A DNA stretch of 64,000 bases from Corynebacterium pseudotuberculosis (lineage in GTDB: Bacteria; Actinomycetota; Actinomycetes; Mycobacteriales; Mycobacteriaceae). Made by a program: the position numbers and the translations under genes. Shown here one piece after another: positions 15,602 through 25,722 of the stretch (its first letter is position 1; every line of letters begins with the position of its first letter). The stretch covers positions 1,488,001-1,552,000 of the forward strand of contig NZ_CP021251.1 in NCBI RefSeq assembly GCF_002155265.1, in the 5' to 3' direction. The notes beneath the pieces were generated by a model. The model was given only the letters and a program-made list of their open reading frames with translations. It searched no databases and was not told where the DNA came from.

Positions 15602-17305
15602 GTGGAAACCTTGAATAACGTTGCAACTGACACAGTTTTTAAAGGCACTGGAGTGGTCTCGGGTGTTCGTTATGCAAAAGCTGTGTGGATTAGCCCGCGT
15701 CCCGAGTTACCGCAGGCTGGTGAAGTGATCGAGGAGTCCCTACGTGAGGCTGAGTTTGAACGTTTTATAACTGCTGCAGACGCCGTCGCTAAGCGTTTGC
15801 TTGATCGCTCACAACGGGCAGAAGGCGCTGCTTCTGAGGTCTTGAAAGCTACTGCAGGCATGGTTAACGATCGTGGCTGGAGAAAAGCTGTGAAAAAGGG
15901 CACACAAGGTGGCCATCCAGCTGAGTATGCTGTTGTCGCTGCTACTACTAAATTTGTTTCGTTGTTTGAGGCTGCCGGTGGAATCATGGCTGAGCGCACC
16001 ACAGATCTTCGCGATATTCGTGATCGCGTTATTGCACAGCTTCGCGACGAACCGGAGCCAGGTCTCCCCGATGTAGAAGAGCAGGTTGTGCTTTTCGCCG
16101 ATGATCTCTCTCCTGCGGATACTGCCGCGCTCAACACTGATTTCTTTGTGGGATTAGTAACTGAATTAGGTGGTCCAACCAGTCATACCGCTATTATCGC
16201 TCGACAACTGAACGTTCCTTGTATCGTCGCAGCTGGAGAGAAGATTAATAAAGTGCAGCTCGGCGAGCCTGTGCTTGTCGACGGCGCCCTAGGGACCGTG
16301 ACCCTTAAAGCAGACCCGGAAACCGCCCGTGCTGCGGAACAAGAGTCCAAGTTGCTTGCGGAGCGTATTGCGCAATGGCGAGGGCCAGCGACCACCAAAG
16401 ACGGGCATCGTGTGCAGCTGCTGGCTAATGTTCAGGACGGCAAGGCTGCCCGCATTGCTGCCACTGATAGCCAGGCAGAAGGCATCGGACTGTTCCGTAC
16501 CGAGATGTGCTTCCTCACTGCAACGGAGGAGCCAAGCGTTGAGGAACAGTCAGAAGTCTATAAGAAAGTCTTGGAGCAATTCCCAGACTCTAAGGTTGTT
16601 GTTCGATCCCTAGACGCCGGTTCTGATAAGCCCGTTGCCTTTGCCTCTATGGCAGATGAAATGAACCCAGCCCTTGGCGTAAGGGGACTCCGGGTAGCGC
16701 GCGCCAATGAGGCTCTTCTGACTCGACAACTTGATGCTATTGCTAAGGCCACCGCAGATCTTGGTCGTGATGAGAAATCACCGACTTGGGTTATGGCACC
16801 GATGGTGGCAACTGCGCGTGAAGCGAAATGGTTTGCTGGTTTATGTGCAGACCGAGGTTTGATTGCCGGCGCCATGATTGAGGTTCCAGCTGCTTCTTTG
16901 ATGGCGGATAAGCTTATGCCACATCTTGATTTTGTCTCGATTGGCACAAACGATCTTACTCAGTACACCATGGCGGCGGATCGCATGTCTCCACAGTTGG
17001 CATACCTGACTGACCCATGGCAGCCTGCAGTATTGCGTCTTATTGCGCATACATGCAAAGAAGGCGCTCGATTTGGTACCGCGGTGGGAGTCTGTGGTGA
17101 AGCTGCTGCTGACCCATTGTTGGCTTGTGTGCTTACCGGATTAGGCGTTAACTCGCTATCGGCTGCCTCCACAGCTATTGCGGGTGTTGGGGCTCAGCTT
17201 GCTGCTGTTGATATGGAAACCTGCAAAAAAGCAGCGGAAGCAGCATTGGATGCTGAAGGCGCTAAAGAAGCACGTGCGGCTGTGAGATCTATCATTCAGC
17301 CATAA
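15602..17305 (+). CDS. ptsI: PTS enzyme I
   Basis: Enzyme I autophosphorylates from phosphoenolpyruvate and hands the phosphate to HPr, energising all PTS sugar uptake. The active-site histidine is His195 in GGPTSHTAIIARQ. The PEP-binding barrel carries EGIGLFRTEMCF, the ALGVRGLR substrate loop, MIEVPAASLMADKL and the GTNDLTQYTMAADR signature. The length of 567 is normal. The GTG at 15602 gives an N-terminus that aligns with the C. glutamicum protein, and a TTG at 15611 is an alternative. The gene stands alone, divergent from fruR and convergent with sugR, with a strong bidirectional terminator after it. Confidence 0.97.
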   Translation: METLNNVATDTVFKGTGVVSGVRYAKAVWISPRPELPQAGEVIEESLREAEFERFITAADAVAKRLLDRSQRAEGAASEVLKATAGMVNDRGWRKAVKKGTQGGHPAEYAVVAATTKFVSLFEAAGGIMAERTTDLRDIRDRVIAQLRDEPEPGLPDVEEQVVLFADDLSPADTAALNTDFFVGLVTELGGPTSHTAIIARQLNVPCIVAAGEKINKVQLGEPVLVDGALGTVTLKADPETARAAEQESKLLAERIAQWRGPATTKDGHRVQLLANVQDGKAARIAATDSQAEGIGLFRTEMCFLTATEEPSVEEQSEVYKKVLEQFPDSKVVVRSLDAGSDKPVAFASMADEMNPALGVRGLRVARANEALLTRQLDAIAKATADLGRDEKSPTWVMAPMVATAREAKWFAGLCADRGLIAGAMIEVPAASLMADKLMPHLDFVSIGTNDLTQYTMAADRMSPQLAYLTDPWQPAVLRLIAHTCKEGARFGTAVGVCGEAAADPLLACVLTGLGVNSLSAASTAIAGVGAQLAAVDMETCKKAAEAALDAEGAKEARAAVRSIIQP

Positions 17306-17326
17306 AATAGCTCACATAGAGCTACG

Positions 17327-17370
17327 GCCATGCGGGCGACCACTTAAAGTGGCCGCCCGCATGGCGTTTA
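17327..17370. terminator. Bidirectional terminator between ptsI and sugR
   Basis: GCCATGCGGGCG-A-CCACTT (17327-17345) pairs with AAGTGG-C-CGCCCGCATGGC (17347-17365), an 18-bp stem with one A-C mismatch and a very small loop. GTTTATTT follows on the plus strand. It serves both convergent genes. Confidence 0.9.
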
Positions 17371-17371
17371 T

Positions 17372-18154
17372 TTATGCAGTTATAACTTCAACGTCATGCT
17401 CACGGAGGGCTTTGATAAAGGATTCAGGAGCATTTGAATCTGTAATCACTACGTCTATGTCTTTAACTGAACCAAAGCTGACTAGATAATCGGTTCCCAT
17501 TTTTGTTGAGTCGCACAAAACGACCACTTTATGGGCATTAGTGATCATGGCAGATTTGATGGCTGCCTCCTGAGAATCGGCAGTGGAAAGACCGTGATCG
17601 ATTGTTAGCGCATTTGTTCCGATAAACGCGACGTCTGCTCTCATGAGGGCCAAGGTTCGCAGTGCAGTGTCACCCACAACTGCTTGAGTAATTGCGCGGA
17701 CGCTTCCGCCAAGGAGCTGAATCTCATCGAGGCCTGAGTTTGCAAGCGTCAACGCAATAGAAAGGCTGTTGGTAACGATCGACCAGTGCTTTGCGGCAGG
17801 TTGGACTGATAAGAGTTCCGCTAGCGCGGCCGTAGTTGTTCCTGCGTCGAGGAACATTCCACCATGAGATTCAGGGAGGTAGGATAGAGCAGCATGCGCA
17901 ATGGAATTTTTAGCTCCGGATGCGGAACGCGCACGGGTATCTAAACTAAATTCGGTGGTTTGAAAAGTTTGGTTTGCTACCGCGCCGCCGTGAACGCGAT
18001 GAACAACCCCTTCACGGTCGAGCACCGCCAAGTCTCGACGAATAGTCTCAGCAGTAACATCAAACCGGGCGGCAAGCTCAGTGACATTGACGCGTCCTTC
18101 TACCGCCGTGAGAGAGGCTATTTGGCGCCGTCGTTCTTCTGAGTACATGTCCAA
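17372..18154 (-). CDS. sugR: DeoR-family global regulator of sugar PTS genes
   Basis: This is a second DeoR-type repressor. The N-terminal winged helix is RVNVTELAARFDVTAETIRRDLAVLDREGVVHRVHGGAVA, and the DeoRC sensor domain includes MFLDAGTTTAALAELL, VTNSLSIALTLANSG and GGSVRAITQAVVGDTA. In C. glutamicum the gene between ptsI and lexA is sugR, a repressor of the general and sugar-specific PTS genes relieved by fructose phosphates. Synteny is exact here. It is convergent with ptsI, with the stop inside the shared terminator zone. The 285-bp upstream region holds TGTT/GACA-type elements that could be self-regulatory. Confidence 0.9.
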   Translation of the reverse strand: MDMYSEERRRQIASLTAVEGRVNVTELAARFDVTAETIRRDLAVLDREGVVHRVHGGAVANQTFQTTEFSLDTRARSASGAKNSIAHAALSYLPESHGGMFLDAGTTTAALAELLSVQPAAKHWSIVTNSLSIALTLANSGLDEIQLLGGSVRAITQAVVGDTALRTLALMRADVAFIGTNALTIDHGLSTADSQEAAIKSAMITNAHKVVVLCDSTKMGTDYLVSFGSVKDIDVVITDSNAPESFIKALREHDVEVITA

Positions 18155-18439
18155 TCCCTTCGAGTGAAATCAAATATCGGAAAAGTCCGATGCCCGAACC
18201 GTGGTTTTTCACAAAACTTATCTCTTGTCATTTTGTCATGACTAAGTGGATAAAACAGTCAAACAGACAAATGAATCACGAATGTTCGGACATGAATCAA
18301 AATCTTTTTTGGGAAAAGTGGACGTTAGTCAAGGTGTCAGTGTCCGTTTTCCTTTGAATGTGATGTTTATCTTGATTTCTATGTTCTCCCTGAAATAGGG
18401 GGAGTAATGCTGTGCGATCTAAAAAGATAAGGGTGTGAG
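18155..18439. other. Intergenic region lexA-sugR with imperfect inverted repeat
   Basis: This is the leader and promoter region of sugR on the minus strand. TCATTTTGTC near 18228-18237 is imperfectly mirrored by GACAAATGA near 18267-18275, and TGTTCGGACA lies near 18281. They are candidate regulator sites. No ORF or RNA gene was recognised. Confidence 0.35.
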
Positions 18440-19147
18440 TTAGAGCTTCCGGATGACGGAGACTACTTTGCCCATGATGTCTGCTTGATCACCGGGAATT
18501 GGCGAGAACGCATCGTTGTGGGGGAGCAGCCACACTCCTGAGGCGTCTTTGTGGAATTCCTTTACTGTTGCTTCTCCATCAATTAGGGCTGCAACAAATT
18601 CTCCTTGTTCTGCGACTGGTTGGGCCCTCACGACCACCCAGTCTCCGTTGAGGATCCCGGCATCTCGCATGGACTCGCCTACAACCTCGAGCATGTAGAG
18701 TTCACCGTCTCCCACAATGTCTTGAGGGAGGGGATAGTAGGCATTGACGTTTTCTTCGGCCAGAATTGGGCTACCTGCGGCAATGGATCCGACAATAGGA
18801 ATGAAGCTGGTGGGGGACGTCTCGGAGGGGACGGGTGATTTTTTAGCTTTGAGGTTTTGCTTCCTGCCTGGTTTTGACGCGCTGGATTCAGGTAGCGTCC
18901 TAACGTCGACTGCGCGCGGCTTGTTGGGATCGCGGCGTAAATAGCCTTTCTTCTCCAGCTCTTTGAGCTGATAGGCCACAGAAGAAGTGGACTGCAGCCC
19001 TGCAGCATCTCCGATTTCTCGAATACTTGGTGGGTAGCCTCGCAAGACAACGGCATCTCTAATTACTTCAAGGATGCGTCGCTGGCGCTCGGAAAGCTTC
19101 TTTTGGCCAGTTTCGGTGATGTTTTGTTTATTTGGTTGTTTTGTCAT
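18440..19147 (-). CDS. lexA: SOS response repressor LexA
   Basis: LexA represses DNA-damage genes and cleaves itself when RecA filaments form. The N-terminal helix-turn-helix is [40 protein letters not shown]. The C-terminal S24 peptidase domain has the scissile Ala124-Gly125 bond in SIAAGSP, nucleophile Ser159 in VGESM and Lys196 in GEATVKEF. An extended linker of about 40 residues ([14 protein letters not shown]) is typical of corynebacterial LexA. Three SOS boxes lie upstream in the region shared with the divergent divS-like gene, so it is likely autorepressed. The stop lies about 285 bp before sugR. Confidence 0.97.
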   Translation of the reverse strand: MTKQPNKQNITETGQKKLSERQRRILEVIRDAVVLRGYPPSIREIGDAAGLQSTSSVAYQLKELEKKGYLRRDPNKPRAVDVRTLPESSASKPGRKQNLKAKKSPVPSETSPTSFIPIVGSIAAGSPILAEENVNAYYPLPQDIVGDGELYMLEVVGESMRDAGILNGDWVVVRAQPVAEQGEFVAALIDGEATVKEFHKDASGVWLLPHNDAFSPIPGDQADIMGKVVSVIRKL

Positions 19148-19279
19148 GGTGTTATGCCCCCTTTAGAGTTTTGAAAATTTTATTTGATGCTCCGTGAACG
19201 TGTTCGTTCTCTACTGCTGTTTACCTTAGCTTATCTTTGCCGGCTTAGGTTCATCTGTTCGAAAAAATGGATGAAAAAC

Positions 19280-19295
19280 TTGACCATATGTTCGA
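19280..19295. promoter_or_regulatory. LexA binding site (SOS box) 1
   Basis: TTGACCATATGTTCGA matches the corynebacterial consensus TCGAA(A/C)AnnTGTTCGA at all but two constrained positions. It is nearest to lexA. Confidence 0.8.
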
Positions 19296-19308
19296 AAGGG
19301 TGTAAAAA

Positions 19309-19324
19309 TCGAACATGTGATTGA
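19309..19324. promoter_or_regulatory. LexA binding site (SOS box) 2
   Basis: TCGAACATGTGATTGA matches the SOS-box consensus with two mismatches in the right arm. It is 13 bp from box 1. Confidence 0.8.
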
Positions 19325-19328
19325 TTAC

Positions 19329-19344
19329 TCGAACATATGAACGC
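19329..19344. promoter_or_regulatory. LexA binding site (SOS box) 3
   Basis: TCGAACATATGAACGC has a perfect left arm and three mismatches in the right arm. It lies four bases after box 2 and nearest to the divS-like gene. Confidence 0.7.
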
Positions 19345-19437
19345 ATCTTTGTGTTATGTGTTTGGGGAGATTTTTATAGTGACTCTATCGCTTGATTGAT
19401 AGAGATAATTCTTTGCTGGGAAAAGTTAGGAAATGCA

Positions 19438-19812
19438 ATGACGCTGGCTTATCGCCCTCAAACGGTGGTTAATTCCCGTATGGATCGCGCTCAAATTGTT
19501 CCCGCGTCTGAGGTGTGGGATATAGACGCGAATTACGATAATAATGTTGAAACGAGTGTTCGTACGCTTTCTTTAGTTGAAAAAGCTGGATATTGTGAAT
19601 CCAGTCATAAGACGCGCCGGAGTTCGTTGAGCACACTAACTCCGGGTTGGAAAGAACACCTCAGTAATGCGCTTGCTGGTGCTGCCTTTGGACTTTGTCT
19701 TCTTCTTGGCATTATCGTTGCTGGTGAAATCGACGGAAACTCGTCTGAAGTTCTCCCGCAAGAGGTTCCTGGTTCTGCGATGCTACAAGCAGGAGTGACC
19801 TCTCAGCGATAG
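19438..19812 (+). CDS. divS: DivS-like SOS-induced membrane protein
   Basis: This small protein has one transmembrane helix (about LSNALAGAAFGLCLLLGIIVAGEI, residues 78-101 from the ATG at 19438) and is encoded divergently from lexA behind three SOS boxes. In C. glutamicum this locus is divS, an SOS-induced inhibitor of cell division; in mycobacteria the equivalent gene encodes a LysM cell-division inhibitor. No LysM fold is evident here, and the last 25 residues outside the membrane are short. The ATG at 19438 follows a GGAAA; the frame is open from 19396. Assignment rests on position, size and topology more than on sequence motifs. Confidence 0.7.
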   Translation: MTLAYRPQTVVNSRMDRAQIVPASEVWDIDANYDNNVETSVRTLSLVEKAGYCESSHKTRRSSLSTLTPGWKEHLSNALAGAAFGLCLLLGIIVAGEIDGNSSEVLPQEVPGSAMLQAGVTSQR

Positions 19813-19924
19813 AAGCAAGTGCTGCACTTTCTTAGAAGCTCTTTTTAATATGTATGTTTGGGTTGGTGCGGTAGCCTTTAAACTACGTTAGTTAAACGGT
19901 TATCGAATGTAGGGATTATTTAAA

Positions 19925-20380
19925 GTGTACTGCCCGTTTTGCCATCATGAGCATTCCAAAGTTATCGATACCAGAATGATTGATGCTGGTTCAGCGATTC
20001 GACGGCGTCGTGAGTGTTCGGAATGTCGTGGTCGTTTTACTACTGTAGAAAAAGCACAGTTATTAGTAGTAAAGCGGAACGGGTTAACGGAACCATTTAG
20101 CCGAGATAAAGTTATCGTCGGAGTGCGGAGAGCTTGTCAAGGGCGCGATGTGAGTGAAGACGCACTAAAACGATTAGCTCAGCAAGTAGAAGAGCGTATT
20201 CGGAAACACGGAAGTTCTCAGATCCATGCAAATGACATAGGGCTAGCGATTCTGGATCCTCTGAGGGAACTAGATGAGGTTGCCTATCTTCGTTTTGCCT
20301 CTGTGTATAAATCATTTGAGAGCGCCGATGATTTTGAATCTGAGATCCGGTTGATGCGTCGTCGTGATCGTAGCCTTTAG
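19925..20380 (+). CDS. nrdR: Transcriptional repressor NrdR
   Basis: NrdR senses ATP/dATP and represses ribonucleotide reductase genes. The N-terminal zinc ribbon has CPFCHHEH and CSECRGRF. The ATP-cone domain follows ([28 protein letters not shown], then [19 protein letters not shown]). The length of 151 is exact for the family. The GTG at 19925 starts the conserved MYCPFC. The stop overlaps the hrpA stop by three to four bases, with the two genes meeting tail to tail and no room for a terminator. Position next to lexA/divS matches other Corynebacterium genomes. Confidence 0.97.
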   Translation: MYCPFCHHEHSKVIDTRMIDAGSAIRRRRECSECRGRFTTVEKAQLLVVKRNGLTEPFSRDKVIVGVRRACQGRDVSEDALKRLAQQVEERIRKHGSSQIHANDIGLAILDPLRELDEVAYLRFASVYKSFESADDFESEIRLMRRRDRSL

Positions 20381-23300
20381 AGCTGTTCGATTGCTTTTGC
20401 GATTTTTCTCTCAGAAACTGATTGCGTAGTCCCTAGCCGTTGGGCAAAAAGGCTGACACGTAATTCCTGAATCAACCACTGAATATCACGTACTTGGTGA
20501 GCAGATTTTCCTTGTCCAGATTTTTGGATTTTTTGTGCTAAGCCTCGCTCTAGTCGATTAACTAGTAACTGCCTGTCTGCATCCCGGTCTGGCATGCGCT
20601 CCATATCTTCGAGCCGAAGCGTGATTGCTTGCACGTACCTTGGGAGATGCTTGAGGCGGTGTGCCCCATGTTGGGATATCGCCCGCGGTGGAAGGAGAAA
20701 ATTGAGCTGATTATTAATGTCGTCGATGGCTGGGCCGGTCCAGTTGTTTATCTCGGATTTAACGCGGAGATAAGAGTTAATGCCAGGGGCTAGCTCGACA
20801 ACTATTGCGCGTACCTTACTCGGAACTAATGGTTTAATAATCGTTTGTAACTTAGAAAACTCTTCTGGTGATCTCACAGCGCCACCGTTAGCAATGATCA
20901 AGTCTCTTACAACTGCAACTTGAGCATCGTTGACAAAGCCTGTGGCCCCACCGTGAGGATAGTTTTCTATAGCAACTCGTTGCTGAAGTGGGAGGCCATT
21001 GAGCATCTTCTGAGTATTTACAGGCGTTGCTTTAAGCAGCAACGTTAGTGTGGCCGTAAACATAGAGATATCGGCCTCACGCTTAGTGGGCATGGCTTTG
21101 ACCGAAATACCCTCTGGGGTAACAACGAGGGCTGGATACGTGGTAACCAGCTGTCCATCGACCTTTGTAGTCACTTCTTGTGAGATAGTGCCTAGAGACT
21201 GAGGCGTCCATTCTTTAGCAGAGGATTGCTCGACGGCATGGGACACTCGTGAAACTGAAGCTCGGATTTGTTCAGAACGTCGGGATTTGAGGGAATCGAG
21301 CGATTTGTCCCGATCAATGATACGTCCGCGTTTATCTACAGCAGCGAATGTTATTTTGAGGTGTTTAGGGAGTGTGTTCGGGTTAAAATCATCCGCAGAT
21401 ATTCCAGGACGCCCCAATTCAGATAGACATTCGGCGATGCGTTGATAGAGGAAACCATCGCGATAATTCAGCATGGTGGTGATTTTATGGGCAAAATCTG
21501 GTGCAGGAACAACGGTTTTACGCAGGTGTTTTGGTAAAGAACGGATCAGCTCAGTAACCAGATCTTCTAACAAACCAGGAACTAGCCATTCGAACCCGTC
21601 TGCATCGAGTCCTCCCAGTAATGGTACCGGAACAAGAACAGTGACACCGTCATCTTCGGCGCTGGGATCAAAGTGGTAGGTTAAGCCGAATTCTAAAGAA
21701 CCTCGGCGCCAAATATCGAGGAAGTCTTCTTCATTGACGTTTGCTGACTCACCTCGGCGCAATTTTTCCAGATCAAAGTCTAGAAGATGAGGCGTTTTAT
21801 GGACGGCTGTTTTCCACCAGCGGTCAAAGGAACGTCCTGTAGTGATGTGATCTGGGAGCCTGGAATCATAGAAGTTATAGAGAGCATCTTCATCGATTAC
21901 AACATCGCGACGTCGGATTTTTTCTTCAATTTGCGCAGCTGAGAGTAGTTTTTCTGCGTTACGACGATAAAACTTATGATGAGTAGTCCAATTACCATTG
22001 ACTAGGGCTTCTCTAATAAACATATCGCGAGCAGCACGAGGATCGATGGAAGCATACCCGACTGGCCTATCAGCAATAATCGGAACACCGTATAACGTAG
22101 ATCTTTGGTGCACCATGGCTGCTACGCGCTTTGTAGACCAATACGGCTCAGAATAATTGTGCTTGAGCAGATTTTTACCTATATGTTCGACCCACGCTGG
22201 ATCGATCTCCGCTACATTACGCGCCCATAACCGTGAAGTTTCCACAAGCTCTGCCGCCATAAGGAATTGCGGGGGACGCTTGGCCAATGAGGAACCAGGA
22301 AACACCAAAAACCTGGAGTTTCTGCTTCCTATGAATTCCTTAGAATCGCCATCTCTTAAACCGATGTGAGACAGTAGTCCGGCTAGGAGAGCTTTGTGCA
22401 GGTTATCTGGGATGAGATGACCTGCAATGTCATCTGGGTTGGTCCATCCAATTTGTTCGCCGATGCTACGTAACTGACGAATAAGATCTGACCATTCCCT
22501 AATGCGCATGTAGTGTAAGAATTCGGACTGCATGGTACGTCGAAAAGCATTACCAGAAAGCTCGGTGCGTTTTTCTGATATGTATTCCCAAAGTTTAAGG
22601 TAGCTAAGAAAATCGCTGCTTGTGTCTTTAAAACGTGCGTGGAGCTGATCAGCTTGACTTTGTTTTTCTAGCGGACGCTCGCGAACATCCTGAATACTCA
22701 GCGCAGCCACCACTATGTAGGCTTCTCTTAAACAACCAAATTCTTCTGCCGCGATCAGCATGCGAGCTAAACGAGGGTCCAAAGGTATCTTGGCCAGAGT
22801 ACGGCCGACTGTAGTGAGGAGTGGGGAGTTTGTTTTGGCTGAATCTGCAAGGACTCCTAGCTCCTTGAGCAGTAAAAATCCGTCACGGATAGCTCTGGTA
22901 TCGGGTGCTTGTATAAAAGGAAAATTTTCAATGTCTCCCAATTTGAGGGAAGCCATCCGGAGAATGACGCTGGCCAAGTTTGTTCGTAAAATCTCTGGAT
23001 CAGTAAATTCTGGCCGAGATTCAAAGTCTTGCTGGGAGTACAACCTAATTGCTATGCCGTCTGTAACACGACCACAGCGTCCTGATCTCTGGTTAGCGCT
23101 TGCTTGAGAGATAGGCTCGATAGGAAGACGCTGGCCTTTGGTCCGGGTGGAATATCTTGAAATACGGGCTGTTCCGGTGTCCACGACAAAATGAATACCC
23201 GGAACAGTCAGCGAGGTTTCCGCGATGTTAGTAGCCAAAACAATTCGGCGCCCGGAATGTGGGGAAAAGACTCGATGCTGTTCTTGGTTGGAGAGACGCC

Positions 23301-24375
23301 CAAAGAGGGGTGTGACCTCTACGTTTTTCCACCGTTTGGCTTCGATAGCATCCATCGCTTCGCGGATATCTGCTTCGCCAGCAAAGAAACAAAGAATATC
23401 GCCGGGACCATATCCCATAAGCTCTTGGATGGCTTGGATGAGCCCATCAATGGGATCTACGTCTATAAGCTTTTCCCCATCGGGGATTTCAAGCGGACGA
23501 TAAAGGATTTCAACAGGGTACGTACGTCCGGAGACCTCAATAATGGGCGCAGGTTCACCGTTTGCGTTGGCAAAGTGCTGCGCAAACCGCTCTGGGTCAA
23601 TCGTGGCAGAAGTAATGATGACTTTAAGATCAGGACGGCGCGGAAGAAGCTGTTTGAGGTATCCAAGAATAAAATCGATGTTGAGGCTGCGCTCATGGGC
23701 TTCGTCGATAATTATCGTGTCATAAGCGTTAAGGAATCGATCCCGCTGCATTTCTGCGAGCAGGATGCCGTCAGTCATCAGCTTGATGGATGTAGAAGCA
23801 GAAACACGGTCATCAAAGCGGATGGCATACCCCACTGAAGAACCGATTTTTTGGTCAAGTTCTTCGGCTATACGCTCGGCAACAGTGCGTGCCGCGAGTC
23901 GACGCGGTTGCGTATGTCCGATTAATCCACGTACCCCGCGACCTAGCTCTAAACAGATTTTGGGTATCTGGGTGGTTTTTCCTGATCCTGTTTCTCCAGC
24001 AATAATCACAACCTGATTGTTGGTAATGGCTTGTGCGATAGCGTCGCGTTGGCTGGAGACCGGGAGATTCTCAGGAAAAGTAATAGAGGGAATGAGCGCT
24101 GCTTTCTGCGATAACGCTATCTGAGCCTGTTGGATATCTGCGGAGATAGCTGTGATTGCGCTCTTAGAAGAGGCTTTGAGAATACGACGAAGGAAGACTC
24201 GTTCCTCAGCGATACTGACCTGGCTAAGTTGTGCGCGAAGAGATTCTTTTGTTGAGCGTAGCTCGGTATCTGTTCGAGAGAAGTTTGCCAAGCTCCGTTG
24301 CTCCTCAGGAGTAGTTGGGATCGCCTTTGACTCAACGTCCCTCTTATTATGGGGCTGATGTTTCGCGGTACTCAT
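20377..24375 (-). CDS. hrpA: ATP-dependent RNA helicase HrpA
   Basis: This DEAH-box helicase has 1332 residues, the usual HrpA size. Walker [18 protein letters not shown] in [14 protein letters not shown], motif III SATID, the DEAH-type [17 protein letters not shown] and motif [10 protein letters not shown] lie in the first third. The helicase-associated (winged-helix/ratchet) region and the long HrpA-specific C-terminal DUF3418 domain follow. In other bacteria HrpA acts on mRNA or collided ribosomes. It has an N-terminal extension of about 110 residues before the helicase core. Its 3' end meets nrdR with overlapping stop codons. The start ATG at 24375 is supported by [13 protein letters not shown] reading without upstream alternatives. 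Confidence 0.95.
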   Translation of the reverse strand: MSTAKHQPHNKRDVESKAIPTTPEEQRSLANFSRTDTELRSTKESLRAQLSQVSIAEERVFLRRILKASSKSAITAISADIQQAQIALSQKAALIPSITFPENLPVSSQRDAIAQAITNNQVVIIAGETGSGKTTQIPKICLELGRGVRGLIGHTQPRRLAARTVAERIAEELDQKIGSSVGYAIRFDDRVSASTSIKLMTDGILLAEMQRDRFLNAYDTIIIDEAHERSLNIDFILGYLKQLLPRRPDLKVIITSATIDPERFAQHFANANGEPAPIIEVSGRTYPVEILYRPLEIPDGEKLIDVDPIDGLIQAIQELMGYGPGDILCFFAGEADIREAMDAIEAKRWKNVEVTPLFGRLSNQEQHRVFSPHSGRRIVLATNIAETSLTVPGIHFVVDTGTARISRYSTRTKGQRLPIEPISQASANQRSGRCGRVTDGIAIRLYSQQDFESRPEFTDPEILRTNLASVILRMASLKLGDIENFPFIQAPDTRAIRDGFLLLKELGVLADSAKTNSPLLTTVGRTLAKIPLDPRLARMLIAAEEFGCLREAYIVVAALSIQDVRERPLEKQSQADQLHARFKDTSSDFLSYLKLWEYISEKRTELSGNAFRRTMQSEFLHYMRIREWSDLIRQLRSIGEQIGWTNPDDIAGHLIPDNLHKALLAGLLSHIGLRDGDSKEFIGSRNSRFLVFPGSSLAKRPPQFLMAAELVETSRLWARNVAEIDPAWVEHIGKNLLKHNYSEPYWSTKRVAAMVHQRSTLYGVPIIADRPVGYASIDPRAARDMFIREALVNGNWTTHHKFYRRNAEKLLSAAQIEEKIRRRDVVIDEDALYNFYDSRLPDHITTGRSFDRWWKTAVHKTPHLLDFDLEKLRRGESANVNEEDFLDIWRRGSLEFGLTYHFDPSAEDDGVTVLVPVPLLGGLDADGFEWLVPGLLEDLVTELIRSLPKHLRKTVVPAPDFAHKITTMLNYRDGFLYQRIAECLSELGRPGISADDFNPNTLPKHLKITFAAVDKRGRIIDRDKSLDSLKSRRSEQIRASVSRVSHAVEQSSAKEWTPQSLGTISQEVTTKVDGQLVTTYPALVVTPEGISVKAMPTKREADISMFTATLTLLLKATPVNTQKMLNGLPLQQRVAIENYPHGGATGFVNDAQVAVVRDLIIANGGAVRSPEEFSKLQTIIKPLVPSKVRAIVVELAPGINSYLRVKSEINNWTGPAIDDINNQLNFLLPPRAISQHGAHRLKHLPRYVQAITLRLEDMERMPDRDADRQLLVNRLERGLAQKIQKSGQGKSAHQVRDIQWLIQELRVSLFAQRLGTTQSVSERKIAKAIEQL

Positions 24376-24617
24376 AATTCCTAACTATGGTACTTGGCGG
24401 CGCTGGGTAAGAGAACTTTGACTGCTGGAGTACGGACTACTCGCAAAGAAGAACCGTGCTCCCCTTGATACCCCCAATGTAGGTAATATTTTTTGTCTTG
24501 AATACGTGTGTGCTCGAAAAAAGAGCTAAGTTCCACCCCCGTTCTGTTTAGATAGATAATCTATAGGATAAAGATCACGTTATTTACTATCAAGAAATGT
24601 ATGCATCGGAGGGTGCT

Positions 24618-25646
24618 ATGTCTGATCGTTCTGATGAAAGCGGCAAATCTACAGGAGATCATAATAAGGGTGGGGCAGATGATTTTCGCCCTTATCCAGA
24701 GGTTAATCATCCAGAAGACAAGCCAGATTTTCCCTATGGGGTTGCTCGTTCTGGGGAGAATCAGACAGGGAGCTACAACGGTTATTCTGTCAATGCAATG
24801 AATCAAACTGGGGACACCGCAGACGGTTACATTTATGAAAAATCAATGGGGAGGGAGATCCATCCTGATGTAGACCGATTCATGGTTACTAGTGGTTCTC
24901 AACTTCGCATTAAATCTGCGATTAAATATGGGTTTGGCATAACTTTTAGCCGTCCACTGCTGTGGATTTTCGGTACTTTTATTTTCTTTTTGATCGTTCT
25001 TAGCGGAAGCATAAGCGTGGCGATGGCAACGATGTTTTCTCAAGACAATGCGAGTTCTATCTCAGCACCTGAAAACACTGATAATGCAGCCTTCAATATC
25101 ATCAGCTCGTTGATTGGCATGTTTTTAGCTGCATTCTTGTATCAATTATTGCTACGCCAAATAGACGGGAAAAGTATTTCCTTCTCTGCTGTTTTTCAAA
25201 AGGTGAACTATTGGCCTACAACCCTCACCTTGATCGTCATTTCGGTGATCAATTTTTTGATATTGCTTTTATGTAGCGTGGTGTTGGGCATCAATCTATG
25301 GAAAGTCTCTGGTGCCTTGAACGATCCACAACTTATTGCCTACCTCCTGGGAGGGATGGCAGTCTATATGTTTATCTCTCTGCTAATTCAGCCGTTTGTA
25401 AACTTTTCTGCTTATTATGCGGCAGATCGCCGAGGGGGAGTGAAAGACGCGCTTCTGTGGGGGGTTGCTACTGGAAAGAAACACTACCTTCGCATACTCG
25501 GATTTTTGCTTCTTACAGGACTTATTTCTCTTGTCCTGATGATCTTTACCCTTGGCCTGGGAAGGGTCATTGTAGCTCCGGCGATGTATAACGCTACGGC
25601 CCATGCATATAGGCAACTTGCGGGCGGTCCATACCCGAAATATTAA
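24618..25646 (+). CDS. Multi-pass membrane protein of unknown function
   Basis: The 342-residue protein has about 105 hydrophilic, low-complexity N-terminal residues. About five or six transmembrane segments follow (PLLWIFGTFIFFLIVLSGSISVAMA, NIISSLIGMFLAAFLYQLLL, LTLIVISVINFLILLLCSVVLGI, LLGGMAVYMFISLLIQPFVNF, ILGFLLLTGLISLVLMIFTLG), ending in a short cytoplasmic PYPKY tail. This layout resembles the DUF7847/integral-membrane proteins that flank hrpA in corynebacteria. The ATG at 24618 has GGAGGG four bases upstream, so it is preferred over 24597. No catalytic motif is seen. It is convergent with oxyR and shares a terminator hairpin with it. Confidence 0.8.
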   Translation: MSDRSDESGKSTGDHNKGGADDFRPYPEVNHPEDKPDFPYGVARSGENQTGSYNGYSVNAMNQTGDTADGYIYEKSMGREIHPDVDRFMVTSGSQLRIKSAIKYGFGITFSRPLLWIFGTFIFFLIVLSGSISVAMATMFSQDNASSISAPENTDNAAFNIISSLIGMFLAAFLYQLLLRQIDGKSISFSAVFQKVNYWPTTLTLIVISVINFLILLLCSVVLGINLWKVSGALNDPQLIAYLLGGMAVYMFISLLIQPFVNFSAYYAADRRGGVKDALLWGVATGKKHYLRILGFLLLTGLISLVLMIFTLGLGRVIVAPAMYNATAHAYRQLAGGPYPKY

Positions 25647-25670
25647 AGACCTGACTTTAGATAGAATTAG

Positions 25671-25716
25671 AAGGTGCTGATCAGCGACATATAGTACTCG
25701 CTGCCCAGCACCTTTG
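25671..25716. terminator. Bidirectional terminator between membrane gene and oxyR
   Basis: AAGGTGCTG (25671-25679) pairs with CAGCACCTT (25706-25714), with TTTGTTG following on the plus strand. Loop 26 bases. Confidence 0.75.
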
Positions 25717-25722
25717 TTGTAT

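Noticed and set aside
23191..23838. 215-residue plus-strand frame inside hrpA
   Set aside because: It is antisense to the conserved HrpA helicase domain and shows no motif.
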